DNA of 64,000 nt from Trichomonas vaginalis G3 (GCF_026262505.1 NC_067206.1:11489507-11553506); one strand, 5' to 3'; positions 28,664 to 38,604 are shown, counted from the first letter of the stretch. The notes: generated from the sequence alone by a model not told the origin. Numbers and translations are program-made.

Positions 28664-30605
28664 ATAATTCGTCAAATAGTTTGTGCATTAATGGTCGAAA
28701 TGTAATAAGTTGAACAATAACGGCAAGAAAACTGAGATTTTTTCCAAGCTTGATACCAAGCTTTTGTTTTTTAGGCTTATCATGAGTTTTTCTGAGTGTC
28801 TGTGGAAGTTGTATCAAATCAGGATGAAAATCTGCTATCATTTCAAGAGATGGTGGATTGTGGCTGAGGACGTTAAGATAATTGATTGCGTTTATCTTAA
28901 TTTTCTCAAAGTTATGAAAATCAGTAAAAGCTGAATTCATAATTTCTTTTGCTTGCTGAGAATCGTAAACTGCAACAGCCGAGCTGTTTTCTTCATTAAT
29001 ACGAATTAAAGACGAGTACGTATTATAAAGATCTTGTTTAAATTTGGATAATAAATTTTGGAATTCTTGAGGATCATCTGGAATTTCCTTCGCCTTGAAG
29101 AAAAATGAAAACCTTTCCCAATCTGGTGGTACTTTGATATCGGAACCAAATATAGATTTTTTGTTGAATTTTGGATAATCTGTTGGAAGTGAAAGATTTT
29201 CAGATTCTGACGGTTCTTCATCCGCTGGCGGATCCTCATCGTCAGTGTATTCAATTTTTTCGGATCTGGATCCATCTTTTGACGGTTTATGAGGAACTAA
29301 GTCAGCGAATTCTGTGTCAATTTCATCTGGAATGTAATGAACGCATCTGTTATGATTTCTGTAGTTTTCCGAAGTTCTTCTGATATGGTCATAATCGGAT
29401 TTATTTTCGAAATTTAATATAACTTGTAAAATATCTTCATCAAAATAAGAATCATCTATACCCATTAATCTTCTTAGTTTTGTCTTCCAATTGTCTTCAT
29501 TATACGCAAATACAGAAACAAAAATTCTGGCTGGAAATCCAATAATCCAACGAAGATTTTTTGGGACTAAATGTGCTTTCAATGAATTGAAAGCTTCGTT
29601 GAAATTTGTATGATATTGTTTGCTGATTCTTAGAAACAATGGAGCAATATTTGTAATAATTTCTCTTTTTTCGATATGCTCTGGTGATTCTCCTGGATAT
29701 CTATTAATTAATCCCATCCATCTCTGAACCTTTTGCTCTGGTTTTAATGTTGGGCATGCAAAAAGGATCCTAAATATTTTTTCAAATTTAGGATATTTAG
29801 TGACAATTTTTGAAAATGCTGATTTTATCACATGATTTGGATCTCTTACATGTGATAATTGTGCACCAGAATTCTCTATCATTGTTGAATCTTTAACATC
29901 ACCATCTGAACAAAAAACTTTTATTTTTTTCCATAAATCAGATTTCAACATATCACGTAATGCATAGCTTTCCATTAATCCTGGTGAAATTTTTGGTTCA
30001 ACCAAAATTTTGGGACTTTTGAATTTTATTAATTCTGGATGCCTTGAAACTATTCTAAAATCTAATATTTTGTTTGTATTTATATCTATAAGCGTAATGA
30101 CGGCATGTAAAGCATCGCGCTTAGAACTCCATGCGCAATCTAATGAAACATTAAATTTGTATTCTGAATCATGTTTAAGAATTTCTTGTATATTAGCTTC
30201 ACAACTTGCTGTTGCAACTTTCTCAAGATCTGGCAATATGCTCTTTAGATGCGCAAGTAATGTAGTTTCTGTTGGGCAATGAAAGTTTAGGAATGATGCC
30301 AATTCGATGTGTTTTGAAAATCCTGCACCAGATATAAGAGAAATGTAAGTATGAAGATTCTTGACAACGTCACTATACGGAACTCCAGGCTTAAATTTGA
30401 CGTTGAATATTGTTTCTTCCTTAACATTTGATTGTGAATGATCTTGTTTTGAATTAAGCTGGTTTAGATTAATGAAATGCGAAAAAGGTTTCTTATTTGA
30501 ATAAACAGTTCGATGATAGACCCTTTTTTGGCAGTCATCAGCTTTATATGTTATTAATATCTCTTCAATTGTGTATCCTTCCATGATTGGAATAGAATAC
30601 TCCAT
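28664..30605 (-). pseudogene. DDE transposase, N-terminal and catalytic part, interrupted by the Polinton
   Basis: The ATG is at 30605 and the frame runs 647 codons to the Polinton edge, where the junction itself makes a TAG. Likely catalytic residues are D156 (SLDCAWSSKRDALHAVI), D234 (VFCSDGDVKD) and E337 (NFNEAFNSLKAHLVPKNLRW). The D-x-x-W-x-x-KR pattern followed by NKILDF resembles Kolobok transposases, which fits the TTAA flanks. Residues 440-480 are an acidic linker. Residues 617-647 (GIKLGKNLSFLAVIVQLITF and on) resemble the Cys box of ubiquitin-specific proteases, with Ser625 where the catalytic Cys would be. The C-terminal rest is at 6434-6998. Family assignment is inference; that it is a DDE transposase is more secure because of the terminal repeats. 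Confidence 0.7.
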
Positions 30606-31037
30606 AGGAAGAGCTAAAATCCCGCCAAATTTTACGGTTTTTTTAATACAAAAGTAATCAAAATGAATAAAGCAAAGATATATATTGTATTTAATCAGTC
30701 AATTGATATTGGGTAGAATATATGCTCAATATTTCATTTTTCAAATTTATTATTTCAAAAAACCAATAATTGGCGACATTGTTTACTGTAATACTTGTTT
30801 TTAATGAAAACACTATATGCCTTCCTTATTTTCTTTCTTTTTTATTTTTTTTGAAAAAATCAAAAAAACTCGAAAAAAAATCAAAAAATCACAAAATCGA
30901 TGAATTCTCAACGTAATTTAAATCTTCAAAATCGTAGAGATTGGTCATAATATAACTAAGCATTATGATATGGTAAAGTTCAAAAAATCTCTCTCTTGAA
31001 CGAGATAAAAGCTTAACAGAAATAACCTTAAAGGTGC
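30606..31037. other. non-coding right arm of the TTAA element
   Basis: About 430 bases upstream of the transposase ATG, so it should contain the transposase promoter. It is AT-rich and holds no credible gene. Confidence 0.55.
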
Positions 31038-31072
31038 TTTTCTGAGGGTGGTCTATCGTCTATAGGGCACCC
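31038..31072 (-). repeat. right terminal inverted repeat of the TTAA element
   Basis: Reverse complement of the left end with 3 mismatches in 35. The target TTAA is at 31073-31076, followed by about 230 bases of host spacer before the PP2A-like gene. Confidence 0.9.
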
Positions 31073-31306
31073 TTAAAAATTGTTTGATTTTAAATATTCT
31101 TTTTTTTGATCTATTTTGTCGAATTGAGAAATATTGACAAAATAGTACACCATTTAAGATTGGCTTAGTTCTTCCTTATATAACAATAGTGCTCACAGGC
31201 TTTAGGGCTATTTTTTGATAGTTTACAAGCTATATTTTGATTTCAAAAGCAATATAAGAAATGTAAATTTGATATGAATTCTGACACTTTTTAATTCAAA
31301 ATTTCG

Positions 31307-32242
31307 ATGACAGATTTTAATGTAGACAATATAATTTCATCAATTAGAAGCGGTAATTCGGTAGAAGAAAGCAATGTACTTCAAGTCCTCGCAAAATTGC
31401 AAGAAATTCTCTACAACGAAAACACAATTATCGAAGTTCAATCACCAACATACATTGTAGGGGATATTCATGGTCAGTTATATGATTTATTCAACATGTT
31501 TGATACACTAAATCCGAAAGGAACAAAAAATCTGAAATACGTTTTCATGGGAGATTACGTCGACAGAGGTAGGTTCTCTCTGGATACATTTATTTATCTG
31601 GCAGCACATAAAGTGAAGTATCCGAAGCAGTTTTTCTTGCTCCGAGGAAATCATGAATGCAGAACTGTCAATGCTGCTTACGGCTTTTATTCAGAGACAC
31701 TTCAGAACTTTGGACATTCCGGTATTTGGTTACTTTGCAACGAAATCTTCGATTTATTACCTTTAGCCGCCGTTATTGATAATAAAATATTTAGTGTTCA
31801 TGGAGGGTTATCTCCTCGTATCACATTAATCGATTCAATCAATATGTTTGATAGACAGATCGATTTACCGACTTCTGGACCGTTTGCAGACCTAGTTTGG
31901 AGCGATCCAGACGCAGATTGCACAGAATGGCGGCCAAATGTTAGAGGAGCTGGATGGATGTTCGGAAAACGTCAAGTAGACGCATTTTGCCATCAAAACA
32001 AGATTCAACTGATAACACGTTCTCATCAGCTTGCAATGAATGGTTTCCAGAGTTATTTCAACGACAAACTTTACACTGTTTGGTCTGCTCCAAATTACAT
32101 GTACAGAGCAGGCAACAAAGCAACAGTTATGAAAATTGAACTTGATTCAGGTAAATTTTACAGCCTGACTTACTTCGAAGCATGTCCTAATGACAAAAGA
32201 AAGATTGTTGAAGACACATCTCTATCCCAATACTTTGTTTAA
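31307..32242 (+). CDS. PP2A-like serine/threonine protein phosphatase catalytic subunit
   Basis: A 311-residue PPP-family phosphatase that removes phosphate from Ser/Thr using two metal ions. Metal and catalytic motifs are intact: GDIHG (52-56), GDYVDRG (82-88), GNHE (114-117), SDPD, RSHQLAMNGF and SAPNYMYRAGN. The SAPNY-x-YR-x-GN form and total length point to the PP2A/PP4/PP6 branch rather than PP1. The C-terminus is SQYFV, where PP2A-type enzymes end YFL; the final Leu is the site of LCMT1 methylation, and an LCMT1-like gene lies 6 kb away. The stop reads TAAA, matching the trichomonad polyadenylation signal. This is the first host gene right of the transposon, about 230 bases from its end. 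Confidence 0.92.
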   Translation: MTDFNVDNIISSIRSGNSVEESNVLQVLAKLQEILYNENTIIEVQSPTYIVGDIHGQLYDLFNMFDTLNPKGTKNLKYVFMGDYVDRGRFSLDTFIYLAAHKVKYPKQFFLLRGNHECRTVNAAYGFYSETLQNFGHSGIWLLCNEIFDLLPLAAVIDNKIFSVHGGLSPRITLIDSINMFDRQIDLPTSGPFADLVWSDPDADCTEWRPNVRGAGWMFGKRQVDAFCHQNKIQLITRSHQLAMNGFQSYFNDKLYTVWSAPNYMYRAGNKATVMKIELDSGKFYSLTYFEACPNDKRKIVEDTSLSQYFV

Positions 32243-32393
32243 ATTTCTAAATTTTATTTGTTTGTTTATTATATTCTAATCTATCACTATTTCTATAAGG
32301 ATTTAAAAATATCATCGTTTTTTGACGAAATTATTGATTATAATCTCAGAATTGCGAAATTAAAAATAAAAAAGTGACAAAATTATTGAGAAT

Positions 32394-33014
32394 ATGGAAT
32401 CATATGAACCTATTATAAAAACTAAAGGGATCATTGAAGGGAAGTTTTGCCCAGATGATGATATACCAATGATTGATGTTTCTTATGAAAATTCAATATT
32501 TTTCATTACTTCATCGATTACAATTCGAAATGAATTAGTTCAGAAGTTTGCATTTGGAAGAATGCTTGGAGAAAAATGCATTTTAAGTGCATACGAAGTA
32601 TTTTTCTTATATGATGTATGTAAATCAGTCAACATTTCATTTAATAGAAAAGAATTATGGGACATTTGCTCAGGATTGTCTCAAAATGGCATTTTTGCTA
32701 GGAATTATTCTGTTTATAGATATTATAGGTCGTTATTATGGGTTGTTAGGGATGGATCCGTATTTGGATGCGAATTTGTATTATATCATGATCATCCAGA
32801 AGTAGTTCATTCATCTTTTATCGTTAGAATTCTAGAGAACTGGGATAATTTTGAAAATGAAGCCTTAACCATTACAAGAATTGGCTGGTTTCTCAAGAAG
32901 AGAGGAATTCTCTGTGTTGTTAAACATACAGATAATATTGACTACTCTGATCCAGATTCTGTTGATTTATTCGAAATTGAATCCTTCATTGTTAAGAGAG
33001 TTAAGTTCCGCTAA
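32394..33014 (+). CDS. tRNA-splicing endonuclease subunit (SEN2/SEN34-like)
   Basis: A 206-residue protein of the tRNA-intron endonuclease family, which cuts introns from pre-tRNAs in the nucleus. The C-terminal catalytic fold is seen in YRYYRSLLWVVRDGSVFGCE and FVLYHDHPEVVHSSFIVRIL, with Y131 and H139 in place and K168/K169 (RIGWFLKKRG) as the third residue, so it should be a catalytic subunit. Short compared with yeast Sen2, nearer archaeal size. AAAAAGTGACAAAA lies 20 bases upstream of the ATG. SEN2 versus SEN34 cannot be settled here. Confidence 0.8.
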   Translation: MESYEPIIKTKGIIEGKFCPDDDIPMIDVSYENSIFFITSSITIRNELVQKFAFGRMLGEKCILSAYEVFFLYDVCKSVNISFNRKELWDICSGLSQNGIFARNYSVYRYYRSLLWVVRDGSVFGCEFVLYHDHPEVVHSSFIVRILENWDNFENEALTITRIGWFLKKRGILCVVKHTDNIDYSDPDSVDLFEIESFIVKRVKFR

Positions 33015-33353
33015 TTACATTGAGAAGTAATGGATCTAGATCTATTGTTAGCATATACCTTTTATTTTATACTCAATGTTTTCTTGACTTTTTCTTGACT
33101 TATTTCTTGATATCTATTATAGTTTTGTTTGTTATTCCATAAAAGTATATAATATTGTTTAAATTCATTTATCTTTTTTTGTATCCTTATTCTTACATCG
33201 TCACTTTTTATGGAAAATTGCCTATCCCAAAGCAACTCATTATTTCCAATTAATTATTAGTATTTGCAATTAATGGCATGACAGATCAAAATTTTAAACT
33301 GAAAATATTTAAAATTGAGAAGGAATTTTTTTGCTTATCGTACAGAACAAATT

Positions 33354-35024
33354 ATGGCGCCTTATCCTATTTATTTTGCCTTCTCTGTTTGTGTTTTTCT
33401 CACAACCATATCACCATACATTCATAAGGGTATGACGCCTTTTGCTGTATGGACGCTGATTTGTCAGCAAAAAAAACTTTTTTTAGGGAGTTTTAATCTC
33501 TTGATGTCAATAATATACGCGTTATGCTGCATATTTCAAAATAAAGTCATCGGTAAAACAAATTCGTCGATTTTAGATTCTGTAAAAAAGAACGTTCAAC
33601 TACTTTTAATACAATTAGTGATTTATCATGTTGGAATACCAAATGAGATCACCATGGAGTTTTTCACATTTGCCATATACGTAGGATTACGTGCATTTGG
33701 TTTTCTACTGCTTGGCCGAGTAAATTCAATTTATACTCTTCCGGCCGAGCCAAAACTGAAAGTCCACATAGGACTTCTTACAGCAGAAATGATTTGCTTA
33801 TTCATCAACTTCCATTTTATAATCTATCATATGCACAAATTCTCAGTTTCAAATCGAATCGCCGCTTATCATGTCCAAATTTACCTTGTCGCGCTTATAG
33901 AAATACTTCAATGCTTACGGTTACATCATATTTTCATTCTTGATCACAGACAACTTGGAAATTCCTACGAAAGTTGTTCAAAGAAATTTCATTGCGATAT
34001 GGCAGCTGATGTCGTTAAAATGATCGTTCTCTTCTTATACATCTTATGTGCCGGATCTATCAAATCGTTACCTAGTCTTCTTTTCTCATTATCAAATTTA
34101 TTTATTGCCATATTCAGTTTAACTTCACGTCTTCAAGCAATTCGAGTCTGGCATGGCATACTGGATGTAATTAACAAGGAATTACAAGATGCTACCCCTG
34201 AAAATTTACAAGTTGACTCAATATGTCTAATTTGCCGTGATTCCATGACAATTGGTAACGCGAAGAAGCTTCCATGTGGTCATGTCTATCACCTCGAATG
34301 CCTAGAAAAGTGGATTTCCCAACAAAGTGTCTGCCCAATCTGCCATTACGACCTTACGAACTTCCTTAAAGGAAAACCAGAGGAAGAAACTCCAGGACAG
34401 ACAGCCCTGAGAGTTTTAACAGAGGTTAGACATGATGTTTTCGATAAAAAGATCGAAGGAAGAATTCCGGGCCAAGACAACGCCCTGGAATATTTCCAAA
34501 ATCTGGAAATGCATATTAGAGATAATTTGTCAAGCGATGATGATGAAGATTTGACAATTACTTCAATGAAATTTTCGGATTTCGATAAAGACCACATTGG
34601 AGAGCCAGAAGAAGAAAAGAATGACAATGATAACTTAACTCTTACAAATATAATCGAAAATCTTGATGATTCAAATCAACCTCAAAATGAAATCGATTTC
34701 GCAGCCATAGAAGAGGAAGATGTTACAGAATTTGACTTCAACAGCTTTTTGGATATAGTTTCCGACCAAAATAATGAAAATAATGATGAAATAGAAGAAG
34801 AAATTGTTGAACCGCCAAAACCGAAACAGAAACCTGCTAAAAAGCATAAGGATAGTCACCATGTACAAGAAAATGAATTTTCTGGCGAAGATGAAGAGAT
34901 TTATCAGAAATTTAATTCAAAAATTGATGAAATGGAAAATATGGTGTATCAAATGGAGAATAGCTTGCAGAGTATGAGAGAAGAACTGAAGTTATTGTTC
35001 CAAAAACGAAATCAAAAGAAATAA
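33354..35024 (+). CDS. HRD1/synoviolin-like ER membrane RING E3 ubiquitin ligase
   Basis: A 556-residue protein with about six to eight predicted membrane segments in residues 1-265 and a RING-H2 finger at 291-330 (C291, C294, C308, H310, H313, C316, C327, C330; LPCGHVYHLECLEKWISQQS). The order and the CLICRD-x-M...KKLPCGH form match HRD1, the ligase that ubiquitinates misfolded ER proteins (ERAD). The C-terminal 220 residues are acidic and disordered with a final coiled coil (residues about 510-556). ATG at 33354; an in-frame TTG 39 bases upstream was rejected. Confidence 0.82.
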   Translation: MAPYPIYFAFSVCVFLTTISPYIHKGMTPFAVWTLICQQKKLFLGSFNLLMSIIYALCCIFQNKVIGKTNSSILDSVKKNVQLLLIQLVIYHVGIPNEITMEFFTFAIYVGLRAFGFLLLGRVNSIYTLPAEPKLKVHIGLLTAEMICLFINFHFIIYHMHKFSVSNRIAAYHVQIYLVALIEILQCLRLHHIFILDHRQLGNSYESCSKKFHCDMAADVVKMIVLFLYILCAGSIKSLPSLLFSLSNLFIAIFSLTSRLQAIRVWHGILDVINKELQDATPENLQVDSICLICRDSMTIGNAKKLPCGHVYHLECLEKWISQQSVCPICHYDLTNFLKGKPEEETPGQTALRVLTEVRHDVFDKKIEGRIPGQDNALEYFQNLEMHIRDNLSSDDDEDLTITSMKFSDFDKDHIGEPEEEKNDNDNLTLTNIIENLDDSNQPQNEIDFAAIEEEDVTEFDFNSFLDIVSDQNNENNDEIEEEIVEPPKPKQKPAKKHKDSHHVQENEFSGEDEEIYQKFNSKIDEMENMVYQMENSLQSMREELKLLFQKRNQKK

Positions 35025-35655
35025 TTTTATTATATTTAAGTTTTTATTTATATATATTTATATATTTGATTGTTGTGATGTAAGGAAAATCAAAAAAAAT
35101 ATTTAAAACTAAAAAAATTCTTTTATTGAGTGGATAATGTTATTCTCTAAATATTTAATTGATAATAGGTCTTGAGTTAGGCTTTAAAAAGTGATTGACA
35201 ATGGCTCGTAAATACCTCTAAATTTATCAATACGTTCTTTGATCAAAATTGATCAACAAACCGCCGAAGACTTCTTTGTGTTGATAATTTAATCATTTAT
35301 TATTGAAAAGCATTGTACCACATTCAATGATAGCATTAGCACGCTTTAACTAATTACACAGTTTCAATTTATCGGTGCATGGAGCTTTATTGGGCGAATT
35401 AAAGTTTATTCAAACATATTAGACTGACAACTAGTATGTCTAATCTCATGATATTCCAGTTGCAGTATCTTGATTGATGTGCTTGTGAATTTGGAATTGA
35501 GCCTTTGAGAATTGCAAGGTCAATCGGGAACATTTCTTTATCGACTCATGGTAATTGTGTATCGAAGATGGAATAATGGTGTTATTGATTAATCACAATA
35601 TTTCTGGCGAATTTTTACCAAAATTTTCATATGTCAAATTGTCACTTTTCATATT
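35025..35655. other. intergenic region, no gene seen
   Basis: About 630 bases, AT-rich, with no credible frame. The last 20 bases carry the initiator-like motif of the next gene. Confidence 0.55.
35642..35651 (+). promoter_or_regulatory. initiator (Inr)-like element
   Basis: TCACTTTTCA lies 5 bases before the ATG at 35656, matching the trichomonad Inr pattern TCA-Y-T-W, where transcription starts at the A. It implies an extremely short 5' leader. Confidence 0.65.
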
Positions 35656-36837
35656 ATGCAAAAGAAAAAATTTGAATTAAAACAACGGCGATCGAATGAT
35701 ATGAATCTTTCTAGAGTTCGTTATTCTGTCCTTATTGCTAGATATCCTCAAAACACGCCTCTAAATACAATTATCAATTTTATTCAATCACTTGTTAAAA
35801 GTAAAACTATGAGTATCTTAGATATTAGAAATTTAAGGACAACACCAAATGGTATTGCGTTTTCTGTACCAAATGATAATCAATTTAAAATAGTTTTGAG
35901 TTTAAATGGTTCAATGATTTCGCAAACAAGATTATGGATTACACGCTACCCAGACTCTGTTAAAAAGGAGAATCACATTCTAGATAAGATATTTCAATTG
36001 AATTTTTCGAATAATACAATGGATTTATCCGATATATTTGGAAAAATGTGTCAAATTTCCCCAAAAGGTCATAGTTTTAATATAACAGATCAATCACATC
36101 TAGAGTATCTATTTTTCTACCTTGGAAGCGAAGCACTTTCAAAAAATATAAAAATACGAGCTCTAAATCTATCCAAAAACTACATCTCCATCATTGACAA
36201 TCTAAACAATCTCTTATGGTTTCTTCCTGACCTTAAAACATTAGATCTTTCACAAAATCCAATTAATTTTCTTCCAAATTTAAATCCAGAGTTCTCTGGA
36301 ATAAATATAATTGCACCATTCGGTATTACAAGACCATTTAATCAGCAGAATTCTGGTTGGCAGCAACCAAATCAAAATTTTATGAACCAAAATCCATTTG
36401 GATTTAATCTTCCGATGGGTTATGCACCTCCACCATATGCAAATTACCAACAAAACATGTATCAGCCTCAAATGGGCTTTTATCAACAACCTTTTCCAAA
36501 TCAGGCACAATTCAACCAATATCAGCCAATGATGGGTTCGCCTCAGCCATCGTTTCAATCTTCTAATCAATCTTTTGGTAAATCTGGGTCATGGAATGGA
36601 AAATCACGTTCTAAACACGTAAATTCGAATAAAGGACCTAAAACTGTGAAAGTCACAGTGACAGTAGACCCAAATAATAATCCTGATGACCCAAATTACG
36701 TCCCAATTCACGAATGGGGAAAACCCGTTGATAATTCATTACAAAATCAACAAAATCTGGTTCAACCTAATTTAGCAAGAAGAGATAGCAACGACAAGCC
36801 ATTTGATATCTCAGGAGGATACAGAAGACGTCCTTGA
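35656..36837 (+). CDS. NXF1/Mex67-like mRNA export factor (RRM and LRR), no NTF2-like domain seen
   Basis: A 393-residue protein. Residues about 22-97 look like the non-canonical RNA-binding domain of NXF/TAP (VLIARYPQNTPLNTIINFIQ, IAFSVPNDNQFKIVL), and 165-215 like its leucine-rich repeats (IRALNLSKNYISIIDNLNNL, LKTLDLSQNPINFLP). Family members normally continue with NTF2-like and UBA domains; here a 180-residue Gln/Asn/Pro/Met-rich low-complexity tail follows instead. The start at 35656 is supported by the Inr-like element just upstream. A U2A'-type LRR protein is the alternative. Confidence 0.6.
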   Translation: MQKKKFELKQRRSNDMNLSRVRYSVLIARYPQNTPLNTIINFIQSLVKSKTMSILDIRNLRTTPNGIAFSVPNDNQFKIVLSLNGSMISQTRLWITRYPDSVKKENHILDKIFQLNFSNNTMDLSDIFGKMCQISPKGHSFNITDQSHLEYLFFYLGSEALSKNIKIRALNLSKNYISIIDNLNNLLWFLPDLKTLDLSQNPINFLPNLNPEFSGINIIAPFGITRPFNQQNSGWQQPNQNFMNQNPFGFNLPMGYAPPPYANYQQNMYQPQMGFYQQPFPNQAQFNQYQPMMGSPQPSFQSSNQSFGKSGSWNGKSRSKHVNSNKGPKTVKVTVTVDPNNNPDDPNYVPIHEWGKPVDNSLQNQQNLVQPNLARRDSNDKPFDISGGYRRRP

Positions 36838-37344
36838 AAATTAAATTTTTTTTTTGTTCCATTTTTTCGAGCACATTGTCTGTGCAAGAATCTATGAACG
36901 AAGAACCTCAATCTAATATTTGAAAAAAAAAAATTAATAGAAATTGTTTTATTTCAATATCTTTCATTTTTGGCTGAATTTTTCGAGCCTATTGCATTCA
37001 TCATTCTTTTTATTAAACTTATAAAATAGTTATTTCCGCAATAATAATTTTTTCCACTTTAAATTTGCGTAATTGAGCCAAAGCAACTCTTTCAAATGGT
37101 TTTAATCAGCAGATTAAACAAATGCTATATGATATCTTCTTTATTTCTTACATTATATTGAATCTTATATCTGATTTGTTACAAAAAGCATTCACACATG
37201 ATAATAAAGATCACGTACGCACTGGAGTAATTTTAAAGTCTAAATTCGTATAGGATACCTTTTTGATTAGGTCAGAATTAGACAAACAAAATCTCAAATT
37301 GACACTTTACATGTCAAAATTAATCCTTCACGTATAAATATTCA
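36838..37344. other. intergenic region with a possible short gene relic
   Basis: About 500 bases, AT-rich. Near 36870-36905 the minus strand reads SFIDSCTDNVLEKME, similar to the gene relic at 42481-42927. Otherwise nothing seen. Confidence 0.4.
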
Positions 37345-37614
37345 ATGAAATCTAGTGCTCCATCCAAATCAAAACCTGAAGAATACTCATTCGACAATGA
37401 CCTTCCCGATCCGATGTCTAAATCTTTTCTCAATCGTAGTTTGATCGATCCATGGAGAAGAACTGATAAAATGGATTGCACAGAAACACAACTGCCTGCA
37501 AATCAAATATGGACTCAGTTACAACAACAAATGTTTGAATTACAAGATATTGCACGTCATAGAGGTGTTCCAAACACAACAGAACCAATTTTTACTTCTC
37601 CTTATCCACAATAA
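37345..37614 (+). CDS. 89-residue hypothetical protein
   Basis: Polar protein with a Ser/Lys N-terminus and a short helix (ANQIWTQLQQQMFELQDIAR). I do not recognise it. ATG at 37345, with TTGACACTTTACATGTCA about 45 bases upstream resembling the promoter motifs of neighbours. Isolated between two solid genes, with no overlap with another frame, so it is plausibly real. Confidence 0.45.
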   Translation: MKSSAPSKSKPEEYSFDNDLPDPMSKSFLNRSLIDPWRRTDKMDCTETQLPANQIWTQLQQQMFELQDIARHRGVPNTTEPIFTSPYPQ

Positions 37615-37725
37615 ATTTTCGTTTGCTTGTTTGATATGAATAAATAGTATATATTATGTAAAACATACACAAAATCTTTCAAAGAAATAGTTTAGTTCAA
37701 ATTTACAAACAAATATGATATGTTT

Positions 37726-38604
37726 TTAAATAATTGAGACAAATTCACTATCAGATCCAGCAACAGCTAAAACATAATGTTGAAGCATGTAAGCAAGTTC
37801 ATCTGGATCATCCTGCATCTCAAGCCTCATGATTTTCATGAAGTTTTCTCTTGGAATTACAACTTTCATTGTTTGATTTAAATCTATTGATTTGGCATGC
37901 TTGAAACCAGCATTGATGCATCTATCTTTATGTGATGCAACTGTTGGATACATCTTAATGCCTTTTAGAGGAGCTCCAAAGCCATCAAAATTCTTAACCA
38001 TCATTTTGCCAAATTGGTCATCTGGTTTGACCATACCATAGCTAATGAAGGCATTTGACTTAAGTGATGCTGCAAATTTAAGGATTTCGTCAACAGAAAC
38101 TGGATCGACGTAAATAAGTGTACATTCATCAATAAATATTGTAGGAATATCTTCAAATCCGTGTGAATTAAGCTCTTGCTTAACCATTTCTGGTTTTGAT
38201 AAGTCGGCATAGAATAAATGATAATTATCCATCGGTTCGAAGCTATTGCTATTGATAACTTTAGATTTCTTATTGACAACATGTTGCATATCTAAGTCAA
38301 ACCAATTCTTGACTGTAATCTTTTCGTCTCTGAGCCTCCAGAATAAAGTATCGTAACCACAGCCCAAAACAACAACTTGCATATTGGATCCGTGAATTTC
38401 ATGGAATTTCTTGACTGCTACATAGATTGCCTGCGTTCTAACATAGTAACCAAGATTCATTGGAGGCAATTGCTTTAATTCTTGAGGAACGAAGCAGCCA
38501 ATATACCTATCATGGTAATAACCGCGCTGGACAGCACTTAGTTTTGCATTGGCGGCATCCATTGCGGTATCCTCGACTGAGCCAAGTTCTCTAAAAGCAC
38601 TCAT
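37726..38604 (-). CDS. leucine carboxyl methyltransferase (LCMT1/PPM1-like)
   Basis: A 292-residue SAM-dependent methyltransferase of the type that methylates the C-terminal Leu of the PP2A catalytic subunit. The SAM motif VVVLGCGYDTLFWRL lies near residues 77-91, followed by WFDLDMQ and FIDECTLIYVDP, all characteristic of LCMT/PPM1. N-terminal VQRGYYHDRYI also fits. Length is close to yeast Ppm1. A PP2A-like gene lies 5.5 kb away, but its last residue is Val rather than Leu. Confidence 0.85.
   Translation of the reverse strand: MSAFRELGSVEDTAMDAANAKLSAVQRGYYHDRYIGCFVPQELKQLPPMNLGYYVRTQAIYVAVKKFHEIHGSNMQVVVLGCGYDTLFWRLRDEKITVKNWFDLDMQHVVNKKSKVINSNSFEPMDNYHLFYADLSKPEMVKQELNSHGFEDIPTIFIDECTLIYVDPVSVDEILKFAASLKSNAFISYGMVKPDDQFGKMMVKNFDGFGAPLKGIKMYPTVASHKDRCINAGFKHAKSIDLNQTMKVVIPRENFMKIMRLEMQDDPDELAYMLQHYVLAVAGSDSEFVSII

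Larger units (their letters stand above)
5911..31072. mobile_element. TTAA-flanked DNA transposon (Kolobok-like), carrying a nested Polinton
   Basis: The ends are a 35-bp inverted repeat starting GGGTGCCCTATAGACGATAG (5911-5945 and 31038-31072, 3 mismatches). Both ends abut TTAA (5907-5910 and 31073-31076), as expected for a TTAA target duplication. Inside is one transposase gene on the minus strand, split by a Polinton at 6999-28663; without it the element would be about 3.5 kb. TTAA duplication is known for piggyBac and Kolobok; the transposase catalytic motifs look more like Kolobok (see the transposase entry). A Mutator-like origin is less likely because no 8-10 bp duplication is visible. 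The insertion sits in what was a short spacer of about 230 bp between two host genes. Confidence 0.75.

Noticed and set aside
35025-35655. Possible decayed gene in the spacer before the NXF-like gene
   Set aside because: Short peptide-like stretches appear in several frames but none joins into a consistent protein pattern.
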